64,000 nucleotides of DNA from the NCBI RefSeq assembly GCF_034347405.1, contig NZ_CP133778.1, positions 3,534,001-3,598,000 of the forward strand, written 5' to 3'. The position numbers and the translations under genes were made by a program. The notes below the pieces were generated by a model that did not search any database, was not told where the DNA came from, and saw only the letters and a program-made list of their open reading frames with translations. Positions 1 through 8,205 of this stretch are shown here, one piece after another. Source of the stretch: Pseudomonas sp. CCC3.1 (lineage in GTDB: Bacteria > Pseudomonadota > Gammaproteobacteria > Pseudomonadales > Pseudomonadaceae). How positions within the stretch are numbered: position 1 is the first letter of the stretch; every line of letters begins with the position of its first letter.

Positions 1-1473
1 GGTGTTGGCTTTTTGCGGCTTGACATCACGAATGTAAGGCACGCTGGTGCTGCCCAGTTGCCAGGTAACGGGCGGATCAACGGAGCGACTGACGTTACCA
101 AACAGTTCAAATTCCGGGGTTAGCTGATAGCGCAAGCCCAGGCGCGGAGCGAGATCCGTTTCGGTGTATTCGACACCACTGGGGAACTGACTGGTGTTGA
201 CCCCCGTGGTGTATTCAATTTGTGCCTTGCGTTTCACATTGATCAACGACACACCACTGGACAGCCAGGTGCGATCCCCCAGTTGCAGTTCGTTACCCAA
301 CGAAAAGACCGTGTCACGCGAACCGGTGTAGTCGGTTTTTTGCAGCGTGGCACCCGTGCTTCTACTGTGCGCTGTCACGTCAGCCAGGTACGCCTGGGTA
401 TTGCTGAAAGTCACGCTGCTGTCACTGGGCAAGCCAAGGAACGTATCGCCCGTGCGCAAATAGCGCAGGGTCACGTTAAGGTCTGTGGAACGCCAGTCAC
501 CGGGTGTTGCCGAATAACGCCAACCATTAATCAAGGGATAGTTGTTGTAGCCCAGCCCCACTTCCAGCTTGGCGTTGTCGTCAAAGGTGTAAGTGGTTTT
601 GCTGCCGATCAAGGTCGAGCCGTTCTTTTTTCGTCCGAAGGGCACATCGTTGCTTGTAGGGTCATGCTTGAGTTGGTACTTGGTCAGCGTATTGCCCTGG
701 GTCAGGGTTTCTTCGCGATAACGCAGGAAGAACCGCGTCTCAAGCTTGGGGCTGAATACATAACCAAAATTGGCGACCAGCCCCTGCCCTTTGTTGGACG
801 TGTCGTCCTGATAACCATCGCGCTGGTTGTGCAACACACTGACGTAGTAATCAGCATCGCCAACCACACCACCGGTGCTCAGTTGCTCCTTCTGATACCC
901 GTAACTGCCCGCCTCAAAACGCGCGTAATTGCCGGGATCGGTGCGGCCGGTCTTGCTCACAAAATTGATCGCGCCTCCCAACGACAGGGCTGAATAGCGG
1001 TAAGCGTTGGCGCCATAGAGCACTTCCGTGTGATCCACCGACGCCATGTCGAGCATGTCTTCCTGGGTGCCTCCCGGACCTGTCAGCGGCAGGCCGTCAT
1101 ACAAAAACTTAATCCCCAGCACATAGCCTTGGTAGAAGGTATTGAGGCCCGAACCGCGGATCGAAATTTTGTTGGCGCTGGAACCGCTGGTGGCCTGTGC
1201 AAACACACCGGGTTGCAGTGCCAGCACGTCCTCGGCATTGGCGGCACGGCCGCGCTCAATGTCGTGGTTGTCGACCACGGCAGTATTACCCGCCACTTTC
1301 TTCAGTTCCTTTTGGGCCTTTTGCGCCTCGCTGGCTTCGGCTCCCGTCACCACCACTGTGGCCAGCGTTGGATCTTTATCTTCGGCGGCAACAGCAGTGG
1401 CTTGAACCAGCATCAGAAGAATCCCCATGCTGGAGGCTGTCGCCAGTGCGCGTCTCTCTAAGGTGTTCCACAT
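1..1473 (-). CDS. TonB-dependent outer-membrane receptor (partial, 3' end outside window)
   Basis: The first 491 codons are visible and the gene runs off the left edge. The ATG at 1473 has an AGGAG ribosome site about 9 bases upstream. Residues 1-26 form a signal peptide (hydrophobic ILLMLVQATAVAA). A TonB-box-like segment follows (TLATVVVTG), then a plug domain with NAEDVLALQPGVF, SIRGSG and the LYGANAYRYSALSLGGAINFVSKTG stretch in parts. The rest is the start of the 22-strand barrel. It should import a ligand through the outer membrane using TonB energy. It lies divergent to a dedicated tonB-exbBD set and has its own sigma-54 promoter with an upstream element shared with sulfur genes. That context suggests an organosulfur ligand rather than a siderophore; this is inference. 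The family call is secure, the substrate unknown. Confidence 0.9.
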   Translation of the reverse strand, partial: MWNTLERRALATASSMGILLMLVQATAVAAEDKDPTLATVVVTGAEASEAQKAQKELKKVAGNTAVVDNHDIERGRAANAEDVLALQPGVFAQATSGSSANKISIRGSGLNTFYQGYVLGIKFLYDGLPLTGPGGTQEDMLDMASVDHTEVLYGANAYRYSALSLGGAINFVSKTGRTDPGNYARFEAGSYGYQKEQLSTGGVVGDADYYVSVLHNQRDGYQDDTSNKGQGLVANFGYVFSPKLETRFFLRYREETLTQGNTLTKYQLKHDPTSNDVPFGRKKNGSTLIGSKTTYTFDDNAKLEVGLGYNNYPLINGWRYSATPGDWRSTDLNVTLRYLRTGDTFLGLPSDSSVTFSNTQAYLADVTAHSRSTGATLQKTDYTGSRDTVFSLGNELQLGDRTWLSSGVSLINVKRKAQIEYTTGVNTSQFPSGVEYTETDLAPRLGLRYQLTPEFELFGNVSRSVDPPVTWQLGSTSVPYIRDVKPQKANT

Positions 1474-1605
1474 CAATTGATGCTCCTGCCGGTGAGTGCA
1501 CGGGTATCTACACGCCGTGTGGGCGCTCCCCCCTATAGGGATAGACACGTAGGCGATTAGTGGGTGGAGCATCTATTCGTATAGTCGCGCTCTCACACTC
1601 ACTTT

Positions 1606-1621
1606 TGCAGGGTTCATGCCA
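1606..1621 (-). promoter_or_regulatory. Sigma-54 (-24/-12) promoter of the TonB-dependent receptor
   Basis: Read on the minus strand the site is TGGCATGAACCCTGCA, with GG and GC separated by exactly 10 bases as required for the RpoN consensus TGGCAC-N5-TTGCA. The predicted transcript start near 1595 leaves a leader of about 120 bases before the ATG at 1473. Confidence 0.7.
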
Positions 1622-1674
1622 GCCAGAAAACAGCTGAATACGGGCTTTAAACAGCAATCTTGTTGTGTGGATCA

Positions 1675-1709
1675 AACAGTTTGTTAAGGGGCTGTTTGCA
1701 TTTCAACAG
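1675..1709 (-). promoter_or_regulatory. Upstream activating element for the receptor promoter (three half-sites)
   Basis: On the minus strand this is CTGTT-N8-AACAG-N12-CTGTT. The proximal half-site begins 55 bases from the -24 GG. The same layout and spacing occur at 18781-18815, and the layout again at 24511-24545. It is a likely binding site for a sigma-54 enhancer-binding protein, with the regulator at 5333-6436 the nearest candidate. Confidence 0.6.
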
Positions 1710-1819
1710 TCGGAACAAAGTTCAACTTTGCTTATAACAATTTGATTAATACATATGCCTTTATGCTGTCACCACCCTCGCCAAGATGCCCGAGATAGAG
1801 CTTTTAGACACGTAACTGC

Positions 1820-1851
1820 TCAACCACTGTTGCTCCAGCAACAGTGGTTGA
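1820..1851. promoter_or_regulatory. Perfect 15-bp inverted repeat with 2-base loop in the receptor/tonB intergenic region
   Basis: Positions 1820-1834 and 1837-1851 are exact reverse complements. The arms contain CTGTT (1827-1831) and AACAG (1840-1844) separated by 8 bases, the same outward pair seen in the sulfur-gene activating elements. A further CTGTC lies at 1860-1864, 65 bases before the -24 element of the tonB promoter. The repeat is most likely an activator-binding site for tonB, although a terminator-like hairpin cannot be excluded. The remaining bases of 1474-2045 show no gene. Confidence 0.55.
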
Positions 1852-1927
1852 ACAAAGCGCTGTCTCAGCCACAACTTTACGCCTGATAAATAACCAGACA
1901 GGCCAGCTTTTCGGTGTTCTTAATAGT

Positions 1928-1943
1928 TGGTATGGCTCTTGCT
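1928..1943 (+). promoter_or_regulatory. Sigma-54 (-24/-12) promoter of tonB-exbB-exbD operon
   Basis: The sequence TGGTATGGCTCTTGCT has GG at 1929-1930 and GC at 1941-1942, 10 bases apart, close to the RpoN consensus. The predicted start near 1954 gives a leader of about 90 bases to the tonB ATG at 2046. Confidence 0.6.
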
Positions 1944-2045
1944 CTAACTTTCCGACATGCCTGTTTGCTTCGGCAAGTAGATGAAACCAGTGGAGCGTAT
2001 TGATCACGAATACGGCTCTGTTTTGCTAAAAGCCAGGAGTTATTA

Positions 2046-2849
2046 ATGGCCAATGTCCAAACTGCCAGCGCGCTGGATGTGCTCTGGCGCCAGGGCCCCG
2101 GCGGCGAGCTGCTTGATCTTGGGCGCACGTTTCGCGGCCCACTGTCATTGTCACGCCTGCAGAGTACGCCCACGCGCATCCTGAGCCGCCGTGAAGCGGT
2201 ATTGCTGGGGGTTTTCGCACTGGCGTTACACGGTGCAGTGATTTACTGGATCAGCCAGAACCCGACGCCTGCACTACCGATCGTGCCGCCGGAAGTTCCA
2301 CCGATGACCATCGAGTTTTCCCAGCCGGCACCGCCAGTGGTTCAGCCTCCACCCCCCGAGCCCATCGTTGAGCCCGTGGTCGAACCGCCACCGCCCGTGG
2401 AAGACGAACTGGCCGTAAAACCGCCACCCAAACCGATTCCAAAGCCAAAACCCAAACCCGTGGTCAAGCCTGTTCCAAAACCTGAGGTCAAGCCTGTAGA
2501 GCAACCCCCTGCGCCCCCACAGCCGGTTGCCGCACCCGCACCTGCTGCGCCACCCGCTCCGGCCCCGATAACCCCAGCGTCCGCCAACGCCGGTTATTTG
2601 CACAACCCGGCGCCTGAATACCCGTCATTGGCCATGCGCCGTGGGTGGGAAGGCACCGTGCTGCTACGGGTACACGTACTGGCCAGCGGCAAACCGGGCG
2701 AGATCCAGATCCAGAAAAGCAGCGGTCGCGACCAGCTCGACAGCGCCGCCAAAGATGCGGTTAAACGCTGGAGTTTTGTGCCAGCTAAACAAGGCAACGA
2801 CCCGATTGACGGCTGGGTCAGCGTGCCCATCGACTTCAAAATCAAATAA
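2046..2849 (+). CDS. tonB: TonB energy-transducing protein
   Basis: This 267-residue protein spans the periplasm and passes proton-motive-force energy to outer-membrane receptors. An N-terminal cytoplasmic extension of about 50 residues precedes one membrane helix (about 51-69). A long proline-rich spacer follows with many Pro-Lys and Pro-Glu repeats (about 80-175). The C-terminal TonB domain (about 185-267) includes APEYPSLAMRRGWEGTV and WSFVPAK. The N-terminal extension is known from some Pseudomonas TonB proteins. The start has an AGGAG site. It is the first gene of an operon with exbB and exbD and is divergent from a receptor gene, so it is probably a dedicated TonB for that receptor. Confidence 0.93.
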   Translation: MANVQTASALDVLWRQGPGGELLDLGRTFRGPLSLSRLQSTPTRILSRREAVLLGVFALALHGAVIYWISQNPTPALPIVPPEVPPMTIEFSQPAPPVVQPPPPEPIVEPVVEPPPPVEDELAVKPPPKPIPKPKPKPVVKPVPKPEVKPVEQPPAPPQPVAAPAPAAPPAPAPITPASANAGYLHNPAPEYPSLAMRRGWEGTVLLRVHVLASGKPGEIQIQKSSGRDQLDSAAKDAVKRWSFVPAKQGNDPIDGWVSVPIDFKIK

Positions 2850-2940
2850 GCCGACACCCTATTTGCTGCACCGCGGGCTACCTGACAAAAGGCGCATCGC
2901 TCTGACCGTTTTTGATGTCCTAATTTAGAGAGTCTGAACC

Positions 2941-3660
2941 ATGAACCTGATTGCATCCCCCTTCGAATCCATTGAACACGCGGTCATCTGGCTGCTGATT
3001 ATTTTCTCGGTCGCCACCTGGGGCCTGTTCCTGCTTAAAGGCGTGCAGTTCGGTCGCCTGAAACGTCAGGACCGACGCTTCCTCAAGCAATTCTGGGCTG
3101 CCACCAGCCTCGACTCCGCCGCCGAACTGGCCAGCACCGCCCCTGGCGCTGCGGCTCGCGTGGCACAGTCTGGTTATGCTGCGATTCAAGTCACCGAAGC
3201 GCCGCAAGCCAATGACCTGGCCCACACCATCAATCATCAAGATCGCCTTGAGCGCTCCTTGCGTCAGCAAATCGTGCGTGAGCGCCGCTCGCTGGAAACC
3301 GGCCTGGCGATCCTCGCCAGTATCGGCAGCACCTCGCCCTTCATCGGCCTGTTCGGCACAGTGTGGGGCATCATGTCGGCCTTGAAAGGCATCAGCGCGG
3401 CGGGTTCGGCGAGCCTTGAAACTGTGGCGGGCCCGATTGGTGCGGCGCTGGTTGCCACCGGCGTCGGGATCGCGGTCGCGGTGCCTGCGGTGCTGGTTTA
3501 CAACTACTTCCTGCGCCGCCTGAAACTGACCGCCGCGGACCTCGATGACTTCGCCCACGACTTCTACAGCCTGGCCCAGAAGAGTTCCTTCCGCGTGCAC
3601 CTGCACCCGGTGCTGAACAAGTCAGCTGCCCCTGCGGCAAAAGTGAAGGAGGCTTCCTGA
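2941..3660 (+). CDS. exbB: ExbB, proton channel subunit of the TonB motor
   Basis: This 239-residue MotA/TolQ/ExbB-family inner-membrane protein forms the pentameric channel around ExbD. One membrane helix lies near the N-terminus (about 15-33). Two more lie in the C-terminal half, around the conserved stretch SPFIGLFGTVWGIMSAL and GAALVATGVGIAVAVPA. A GAGAG ribosome site precedes the ATG. It follows tonB by 91 bases and is separated from exbD by one base, which supports co-translation. The usual ExbB length and motifs make the call firm. Confidence 0.93.
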   Translation: MNLIASPFESIEHAVIWLLIIFSVATWGLFLLKGVQFGRLKRQDRRFLKQFWAATSLDSAAELASTAPGAAARVAQSGYAAIQVTEAPQANDLAHTINHQDRLERSLRQQIVRERRSLETGLAILASIGSTSPFIGLFGTVWGIMSALKGISAAGSASLETVAGPIGAALVATGVGIAVAVPAVLVYNYFLRRLKLTAADLDDFAHDFYSLAQKSSFRVHLHPVLNKSAAPAAKVKEAS

Positions 3661-3661
3661 G

Positions 3662-4063
3662 ATGGCTTTTTCAACCCAAGACAGCGATGAAGTGCTGAGT
3701 GAAATCAACGTCACGCCACTGGTAGACGTGATGCTGGTGCTGCTGGTGGTGTTTATCGTCACCGCGCCCCTGCTGACCAACGCCATCCCGATCAACCTGC
3801 CAAAGACTGACTCGGTCGCCCCCGTGGAGCAAAAAGACCCACTGGTGGTGAGCATCGACGACAAAGGCAAAGTGTTCATCAACAAAGATGAAGTTGAGCC
3901 GAGTCTGCTGGAGTTCAACCTGCAAGCGGCCAAGGCCAAAGACCCCGAAGTGCGCGTGCAATTGCAGGCAGACAACGGCGTGAACTACGGCGAAGTCGCA
4001 CGGGCCATGGCCTCGATTGAACGGGCTGGCATCACCAAGCTGTCGGTCATCACAGCCAAATGA
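3662..4063 (+). CDS. exbD: ExbD, TonB motor subunit
   Basis: This 133-residue ExbD/TolR-family protein has one N-terminal membrane helix (about 20-42). The helix carries the essential aspartate in NVTPLVDVMLVLLVVF, the proton-binding residue of the motor. The periplasmic C-terminal domain runs to the end (QLQADNGVNYGEVARAM). The length is normal for ExbD. It starts immediately after the exbB stop and an AAGGAGG site lies at the end of exbB. It completes the TonB-ExbB-ExbD complex of this operon. Confidence 0.93.
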   Translation: MAFSTQDSDEVLSEINVTPLVDVMLVLLVVFIVTAPLLTNAIPINLPKTDSVAPVEQKDPLVVSIDDKGKVFINKDEVEPSLLEFNLQAAKAKDPEVRVQLQADNGVNYGEVARAMASIERAGITKLSVITAK

Positions 4064-4136
4064 AGTGAACAGCAGCCTACTGGCAACCCTCCCGACATGA
4101 CGTTGGGGGGGCGACATTCAAATGAGGTGAACATAC

Positions 4137-5324
4137 GTGACTGTCACAGTGCTAAATGCCAGGAAGGCGCCGTTGGACATTGCCCGAGAGCTGGCAGTCG
4201 AGTTCGCCCTTACCGCCGTTGAGCGTGACGCCAAAGGCGGTACGCCCAAGCATGAACGTAATTTGTTGCGCGACAGCGGCCTGTTGGCCATGAGCATTCC
4301 AGGCCAGTTTGACGGCCTGAATGCCACGTGGTCCGAGACCTTCGAAGTGGTGCGCGAGTTTGCCCGGGTCGACAGTTCAATCGCCCATGTCTTCGGCTTT
4401 CATCACCTGATGCTGGCCACGGTGCGGCTGTTCGCCAAACCGTCGCAATGGCAGACCTGGTTCAAACTCACGGCCAACAAAAACTGGTTCTGGGGCAACA
4501 CCCTCAACCCGCTGGACACCCGTACCGTGGTCAAGGACCACGACGGCTGGCGTGAATTTTCCGGCAAAAAAAGCTTTTGCTCAGGCGCCAGCGATTCAGA
4601 AATGCTGATTGCTTCTGCTATCGATGAAAGCGCCGGTGGCAAGTTGCTGATTGCTGCGATTCCCAGCGCTCGCTCCGGCATTACCTTGCACAACGACTGG
4701 CACAACATGGGCCAGCGTCAGACAGACAGCGGCAGCGTGACCTTTCAGCGTGTTCGCGTTGAAGAGTCGGACCTGCTGCTTGATCCCGGCCCCCTGAGCA
4801 CGCCCTTTGCCTGCCTGCGGCCGCTGATTGCCCAACTGCACTTCGCCAATATCTTTCTCGGAATTGCCGAAGGTGCCTTTGAAGAAGCACGCCGATACAC
4901 CCTGGAAGAAACCCGGCCCTGGTTCAAATCCAGCGCCACGCATAACACACAGGACCCTTACATTCTCGGCCACTACGGCGACTTCTGGGTCGCCCTGCAA
5001 AGCACTCGCCTGCTGGTTGAACGTGCAGGCGTGGTGCTGGACACCGCCTGGGCCAAAGGTTCGGCATTGACCAGCCAAGAGCGCGGCGAAGTGGCCATCG
5101 CCATCGCCACCGCCAAAGTTGCTGCCAGCCGCAACGGCCTGGAACTGTGTAGCAAGGTCTTCGATGTCACGGGCGCGCGCGCGACGCAAACCTCGGTGGC
5201 ACTCGACAGGCACTGGCGCAACTTGCGCACACAGAGCCTGCATGACCCTCTGGATTACAAGCTTCAGGAACTGGGCGATTGGGCACTCAACGGCGCGTCC
5301 CCCATCCCGACATTTTATTCATAG
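4137..5324 (+). CDS. SfnB/DszC-like flavin-dependent monooxygenase (acyl-CoA dehydrogenase fold)
   Basis: This 395-residue protein has the acyl-CoA dehydrogenase layout: N-terminal helical domain (about 20-105), central beta domain (about 115-205), and C-terminal domain of the DszC/HpaH type (about 230-370, including FANIFLGIAEGAFEEARRYTLEETRPW in parts). Members near sulfur genes use reduced flavin and oxygen on organosulfur compounds rather than acyl-CoA. The GTG start has a GAGGTG site 7 bases upstream. The gene follows exbD by 73 bases and precedes the sigma-54 regulator by 8 bases, so it probably belongs to the tonB operon. It is a paralogue of the gene at 23148-24371. The exact substrate is unknown. 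Confidence 0.8.
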   Translation: MTVTVLNARKAPLDIARELAVEFALTAVERDAKGGTPKHERNLLRDSGLLAMSIPGQFDGLNATWSETFEVVREFARVDSSIAHVFGFHHLMLATVRLFAKPSQWQTWFKLTANKNWFWGNTLNPLDTRTVVKDHDGWREFSGKKSFCSGASDSEMLIASAIDESAGGKLLIAAIPSARSGITLHNDWHNMGQRQTDSGSVTFQRVRVEESDLLLDPGPLSTPFACLRPLIAQLHFANIFLGIAEGAFEEARRYTLEETRPWFKSSATHNTQDPYILGHYGDFWVALQSTRLLVERAGVVLDTAWAKGSALTSQERGEVAIAIATAKVAASRNGLELCSKVFDVTGARATQTSVALDRHWRNLRTQSLHDPLDYKLQELGDWALNGASPIPTFYS

Positions 5325-5332
5325 GGACCGAC

Positions 5333-6436
5333 ATGCAACTTCTAACCCTGCCCCCCTCTCCCGCCCTGGCCACCTCGATCCGGGCGACAGCGCAAGTCTT
5401 TGAAGACCCAAAATCCAAAGCCTTGCTCCAGCACCTGCAACAAATCGCCCCCAGTGATGCCAGCGTGTTGATCATTGGTGAAACCGGCACCGGCAAAGAA
5501 CTGATCGCGCGCCACATCCATAACCTGAGCGCGCGTAAAAACCAGCCATTCCTGGCCGTGAACTGCGGCGCGTTCTCTGAGTCGCTGGTGGAGTCCGAAC
5601 TGTTCGGCCATGAGAAAGGCGCTTTCACCGGTGCCTTGGGAGCCAAGGCTGGGTGGTTCGAAGAAGCCAATGGCGGAACGTTGTTCCTCGATGAAATCGG
5701 CGATCTGCCCATGCCGATCCAGGTCAAATTACTGCGTGTATTGCAAGAACGCGAAGTGGTGCGTCTGGGCTCGCGCAAAAGCATTCCCATCAACGTGCGA
5801 GTGTTGGCAGCGACCAATGTGCAACTGGAAAAAGCCATCAACGCGGGGCACTTTCGCGAAGACCTGTTTTACCGCTTGAATGTCGTCAACCTTGAACTCA
5901 CCCCTCTGCGCGAGCGGCCCGGTGACATCCTGCCGTTGACGCGCTACTTCATCGACACCTACAGCCGCCGACTGGGTTACGGCGACGTGGTGTTGAGCCC
6001 CGAAGCGGAGCAAAAACTCGCCAACTCCACCTGGCCGGGCAACATCCGCGAACTTGAAAACGTCATCCACCACACCCTGCTGATCTGCCGCGACGGCGTG
6101 ATCCAGAGTGATGACTTACGCATGTCCAACCTGCGCATTGCTCGCCAGGACAGCGTCACCAGCAGCGATCAAAGCGCCGAAGACTTACTGGAGCACGCGT
6201 TCCAGCGGCTATTCGAAAGCCAGTCCGACAACCTGCATGAAAACGTCGAACGCAGCCTGTTGCGGGCGGCTTATCGCTTCTGCCACCACAACCAGGTCCA
6301 CACCGCCAAACTGCTGGGGCTGAGCCGTAACGTGACCCGCACCTTGCTAATTAACCTGGGGGAATTGAAGGTCAACAAACGCAGCGCGTCGGAGCCCAAG
6401 CAACAAAACGAGCGTGTGCTACAACTGTCGATTTGA
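5333..6436 (+). CDS. Sigma-54-dependent transcriptional activator without receiver domain (SfnR-like)
   Basis: A 367-residue enhancer-binding protein that remodels RpoN-holoenzyme. It has Walker A GETGTGKE (49-56), the sigma-54 contact loop GAFTGA (96-101), Walker B GGTLFLDE (114-121), the arginine-finger region (HFREDLFYRLNVV) and a Fis-type helix-turn-helix near 320-345. Only about 35 residues precede the AAA+ domain, so there is no receiver, GAF or PAS sensor. SfnR of P. putida, an activator of sulfone use under sulfur limitation, has the same plan. I chose the ATG at 5333, eight bases after the preceding stop; an upstream TTG at 5279 would overlap that gene. Five RpoN-type promoters lie nearby, so it is the prime candidate activator. 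Control is probably through its own expression. Confidence 0.85.
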   Translation: MQLLTLPPSPALATSIRATAQVFEDPKSKALLQHLQQIAPSDASVLIIGETGTGKELIARHIHNLSARKNQPFLAVNCGAFSESLVESELFGHEKGAFTGALGAKAGWFEEANGGTLFLDEIGDLPMPIQVKLLRVLQEREVVRLGSRKSIPINVRVLAATNVQLEKAINAGHFREDLFYRLNVVNLELTPLRERPGDILPLTRYFIDTYSRRLGYGDVVLSPEAEQKLANSTWPGNIRELENVIHHTLLICRDGVIQSDDLRMSNLRIARQDSVTSSDQSAEDLLEHAFQRLFESQSDNLHENVERSLLRAAYRFCHHNQVHTAKLLGLSRNVTRTLLINLGELKVNKRSASEPKQQNERVLQLSI

Positions 6437-6622
6437 GGGGTTGGGCTGGGCTTGCGACGTGATTGGAGAACCTAGCGTCTGCATCGCGGGCAAGCTCACT
6501 AGAGGGAATTTGAGGCGCATGCCGGCATGTAGCCGCAGGGGAGTAACGTGGGGCTGCGTCGGACTCAATAGTCTTATTAAAAGTTGAAAGCCGGGTTGGT
6601 TTGAAAGGACGCGGCAGGTTTA

Positions 6623-7457
6623 GGTTCTGTACGAAATCATCCGAAACCAATTTGAAACCTACAGGCATCGAGATTCAGTAAAGTCCGTGACCATCTAAGG
6701 CAGGAGCCCACGATGGCTAAACGGTATGAACTCCCCGATGCAGCCTGGGATTTGGTTGCGGATATTTTCTATAAACCTTGTCGTGGCGGGCGTCCACGAA
6801 CAGACGATCGCTTGATGCTCAACGGTATACTTTGGGTGCTCTGTTCAGGCGCCGCTTGGCGCGACATGCCTGAGCGCTTTGGCCCGTGGTCGACGGTTTG
6901 TCTGCGTTTTCGTGATTGGCGTAACCGCGGGGCTTTTGACCAGATGCTCAAACGACTCCATATCAAGCTCAACGAGCAAGGGTTAATTGATCTGGAAACC
7001 TGGATGATCGACTCCACAGCAGTACGCGCAACCCGAGCCTCTTCTGGCGGCGGGAAAAAAGGGGGCCTGAAGAACCGCAAGATCACGCACTCGGGCGCAG
7101 CCGGGGCGGTCTGACCACCAAGATTCACATGCTGTGCGATTCCAATGGTGTGCCACTGAAATTTCTATTATCGGGCGGCCAAGCCAGCGACATCACATAT
7201 GCCCAGCCGTTGCTCGATGAAGCCTATATACCCAGCTTGCGCGGTCGCCCCCGTAAAAGGTGCAGATGGTTGCTCGCAGATAAAGGCTATGACGCTGAAG
7301 CGTTACGTCGCTATTGCGACCGATATCGGATGCAGCCGGTGATTCCTCTGCGCAGCATGAAACGCAAACCAAAACCGGGGTTGCCGAGGCTTTTTGATCG
7401 ACCCAAGTATCGGCAGCGCAACATCATCGAGCGTATGTTCGGCTGGTTGAAAGGTAA
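6623..7457 (+). mobile_element. IS5-family (IS427-like) insertion sequence, right end missing
   Basis: The element holds a transposase split over two frames. The left boundary is placed at GGTTCTGTACGAAA (6623-6636), which resembles ends I recall for this IS group; it is not paired with a right end here. After about 7457 the sequence stops matching a transposase and continues into an rhs fragment, so the right end and last codons are lost. The boundaries are approximate. The gap 6437-6622 holds no recognisable gene. Confidence 0.55.
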
Positions 7458-7548
7458 GCGCTCCATAAACCCCACCGACCTTAGTATCGGTAGTTATGCC
7501 TGTAAAGCGGTTGGCCGTCGATGTTGCCACGGGCGTTCAGTTGGTTGA
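6713..7548 (+). pseudogene. IS5-family transposase, frameshifted and 3'-truncated
   Basis: The first frame (6713-7114) encodes the N-terminal DUF4096-like and DDE start (YELPDAAWDLV, GRPRTDDRLMLNGILWVL, WMIDSTAVRA). The second frame continues as ALGRSRGGLTTKIHMLCD and LADKGYDAEALR to IIERMFGWLK. Joining them needs a -1 shift near the run of six A and five G at 7055-7065. This IS group often uses programmed frameshifting in such runs, so the shift itself may be functional. The C-terminus is not intact: after FGWLK the reading frame enters unrelated rhs-remnant DNA and ends at 7548, so the usual last 20-30 residues are replaced. The element is probably inactive. Confidence 0.75.
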
Positions 7549-7725
7549 CGGTGTGATCTTGCAGTCGGCCTTGTTCGTCGTATTGGTAGCGGCTTACCAG
7601 ATGGACTTATTGAACTCTGGTTTCCAGACTTACTTCATAGCGGTGCCTGGAGAGAGGAGCGCCGTTGAGGTCAATGGCCTTGAAGATACCGCCTTTTTGG
7701 TAGCGCAGGTGTCAGCCAGCGAGTT
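7484..7725 (-). pseudogene. rhs core fragment (remnant)
   Basis: On the minus strand this stretch aligns over about 200 bases with the intact rhs gene at about 9510-9745. Shared translated pieces include YQYDEQGRLQDH, QLNARG and PLYR-NYRY. An in-frame stop and a premature end (NYRY followed by a stop) mark it as dead. It lies directly between the broken IS and the immunity gene, so it records recombination or duplication within the rhs locus. The segment 7726-7809 shows nothing recognisable. Confidence 0.75.
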
Positions 7726-7809
7726 ACATTCGGACCTCCCCAATTCTTTAATTACAGATCAGTTTTTAAATAGTATATTTTTATTTAACTCAAACGATCA
7801 AGTAAATAT

Positions 7810-8205
7810 TTACAGGCGTTCAGTATTAAAATACACAGTAGGCCCCCTTAAAAAAATATACTTAGCAGTGAATTTTATTGCGGATGTATTGCTTGAGATG
7901 ATTACCAGGTAACAATCGTCAGCTTTTTTTATTTCCACTTTTAGCTTCGATGTTGTTGGTATATTTTCCATTAAGAGATTTTTAATTTCTCCGCAATCCA
8001 AACCTATGCGACAAGTGTTGAATTTATTTTTCAACCACTTTTCAGGAATAACATCTGGAATTTCATCTATATCAAATCCAATAGTTATGTTATTTCTATC
8101 GTTATCTATACTTATGCCGGAAAGTTCAACGACACTGACTGGCACGGGAGTGCTAAATACCTTGCCTAGAAGGACGGCACCATCCAGATCGTTCCAGAAC
8201 TTCAT
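7810..8205 (-). CDS. Immunity protein of the RHS toxin (Imm50-like)
   Basis: This 131-residue cytosolic protein has no signal peptide or membrane segment. It begins MKFWNDLDG and carries the pattern DIDEIPDVIPEKW followed by FNTCRIGLDCGEI, which I recall from the Imm50 group of polymorphic-toxin immunity proteins. That family name is a recollection, not a search. Its start overlaps the rhs stop by 4 bases, the standard position for a cognate immunity gene. Its codons are clearly richer in A and T than those of the neighbours, a usual sign of transferred toxin-immunity cassettes. It should bind and neutralise the C-terminal toxin of the rhs gene. Confidence 0.75.
   Translation of the reverse strand: MKFWNDLDGAVLLGKVFSTPVPVSVVELSGISIDNDRNNITIGFDIDEIPDVIPEKWLKNKFNTCRIGLDCGEIKNLLMENIPTTSKLKVEIKKADDCYLVIISSNTSAIKFTAKYIFLRGPTVYFNTERL

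Noticed and set aside
4064..4136. Possible sigma-54 promoter before the gene at 4137
   Set aside because: A TGGCAA sequence is present at 4081 but GC does not occur at the required 10-base distance.
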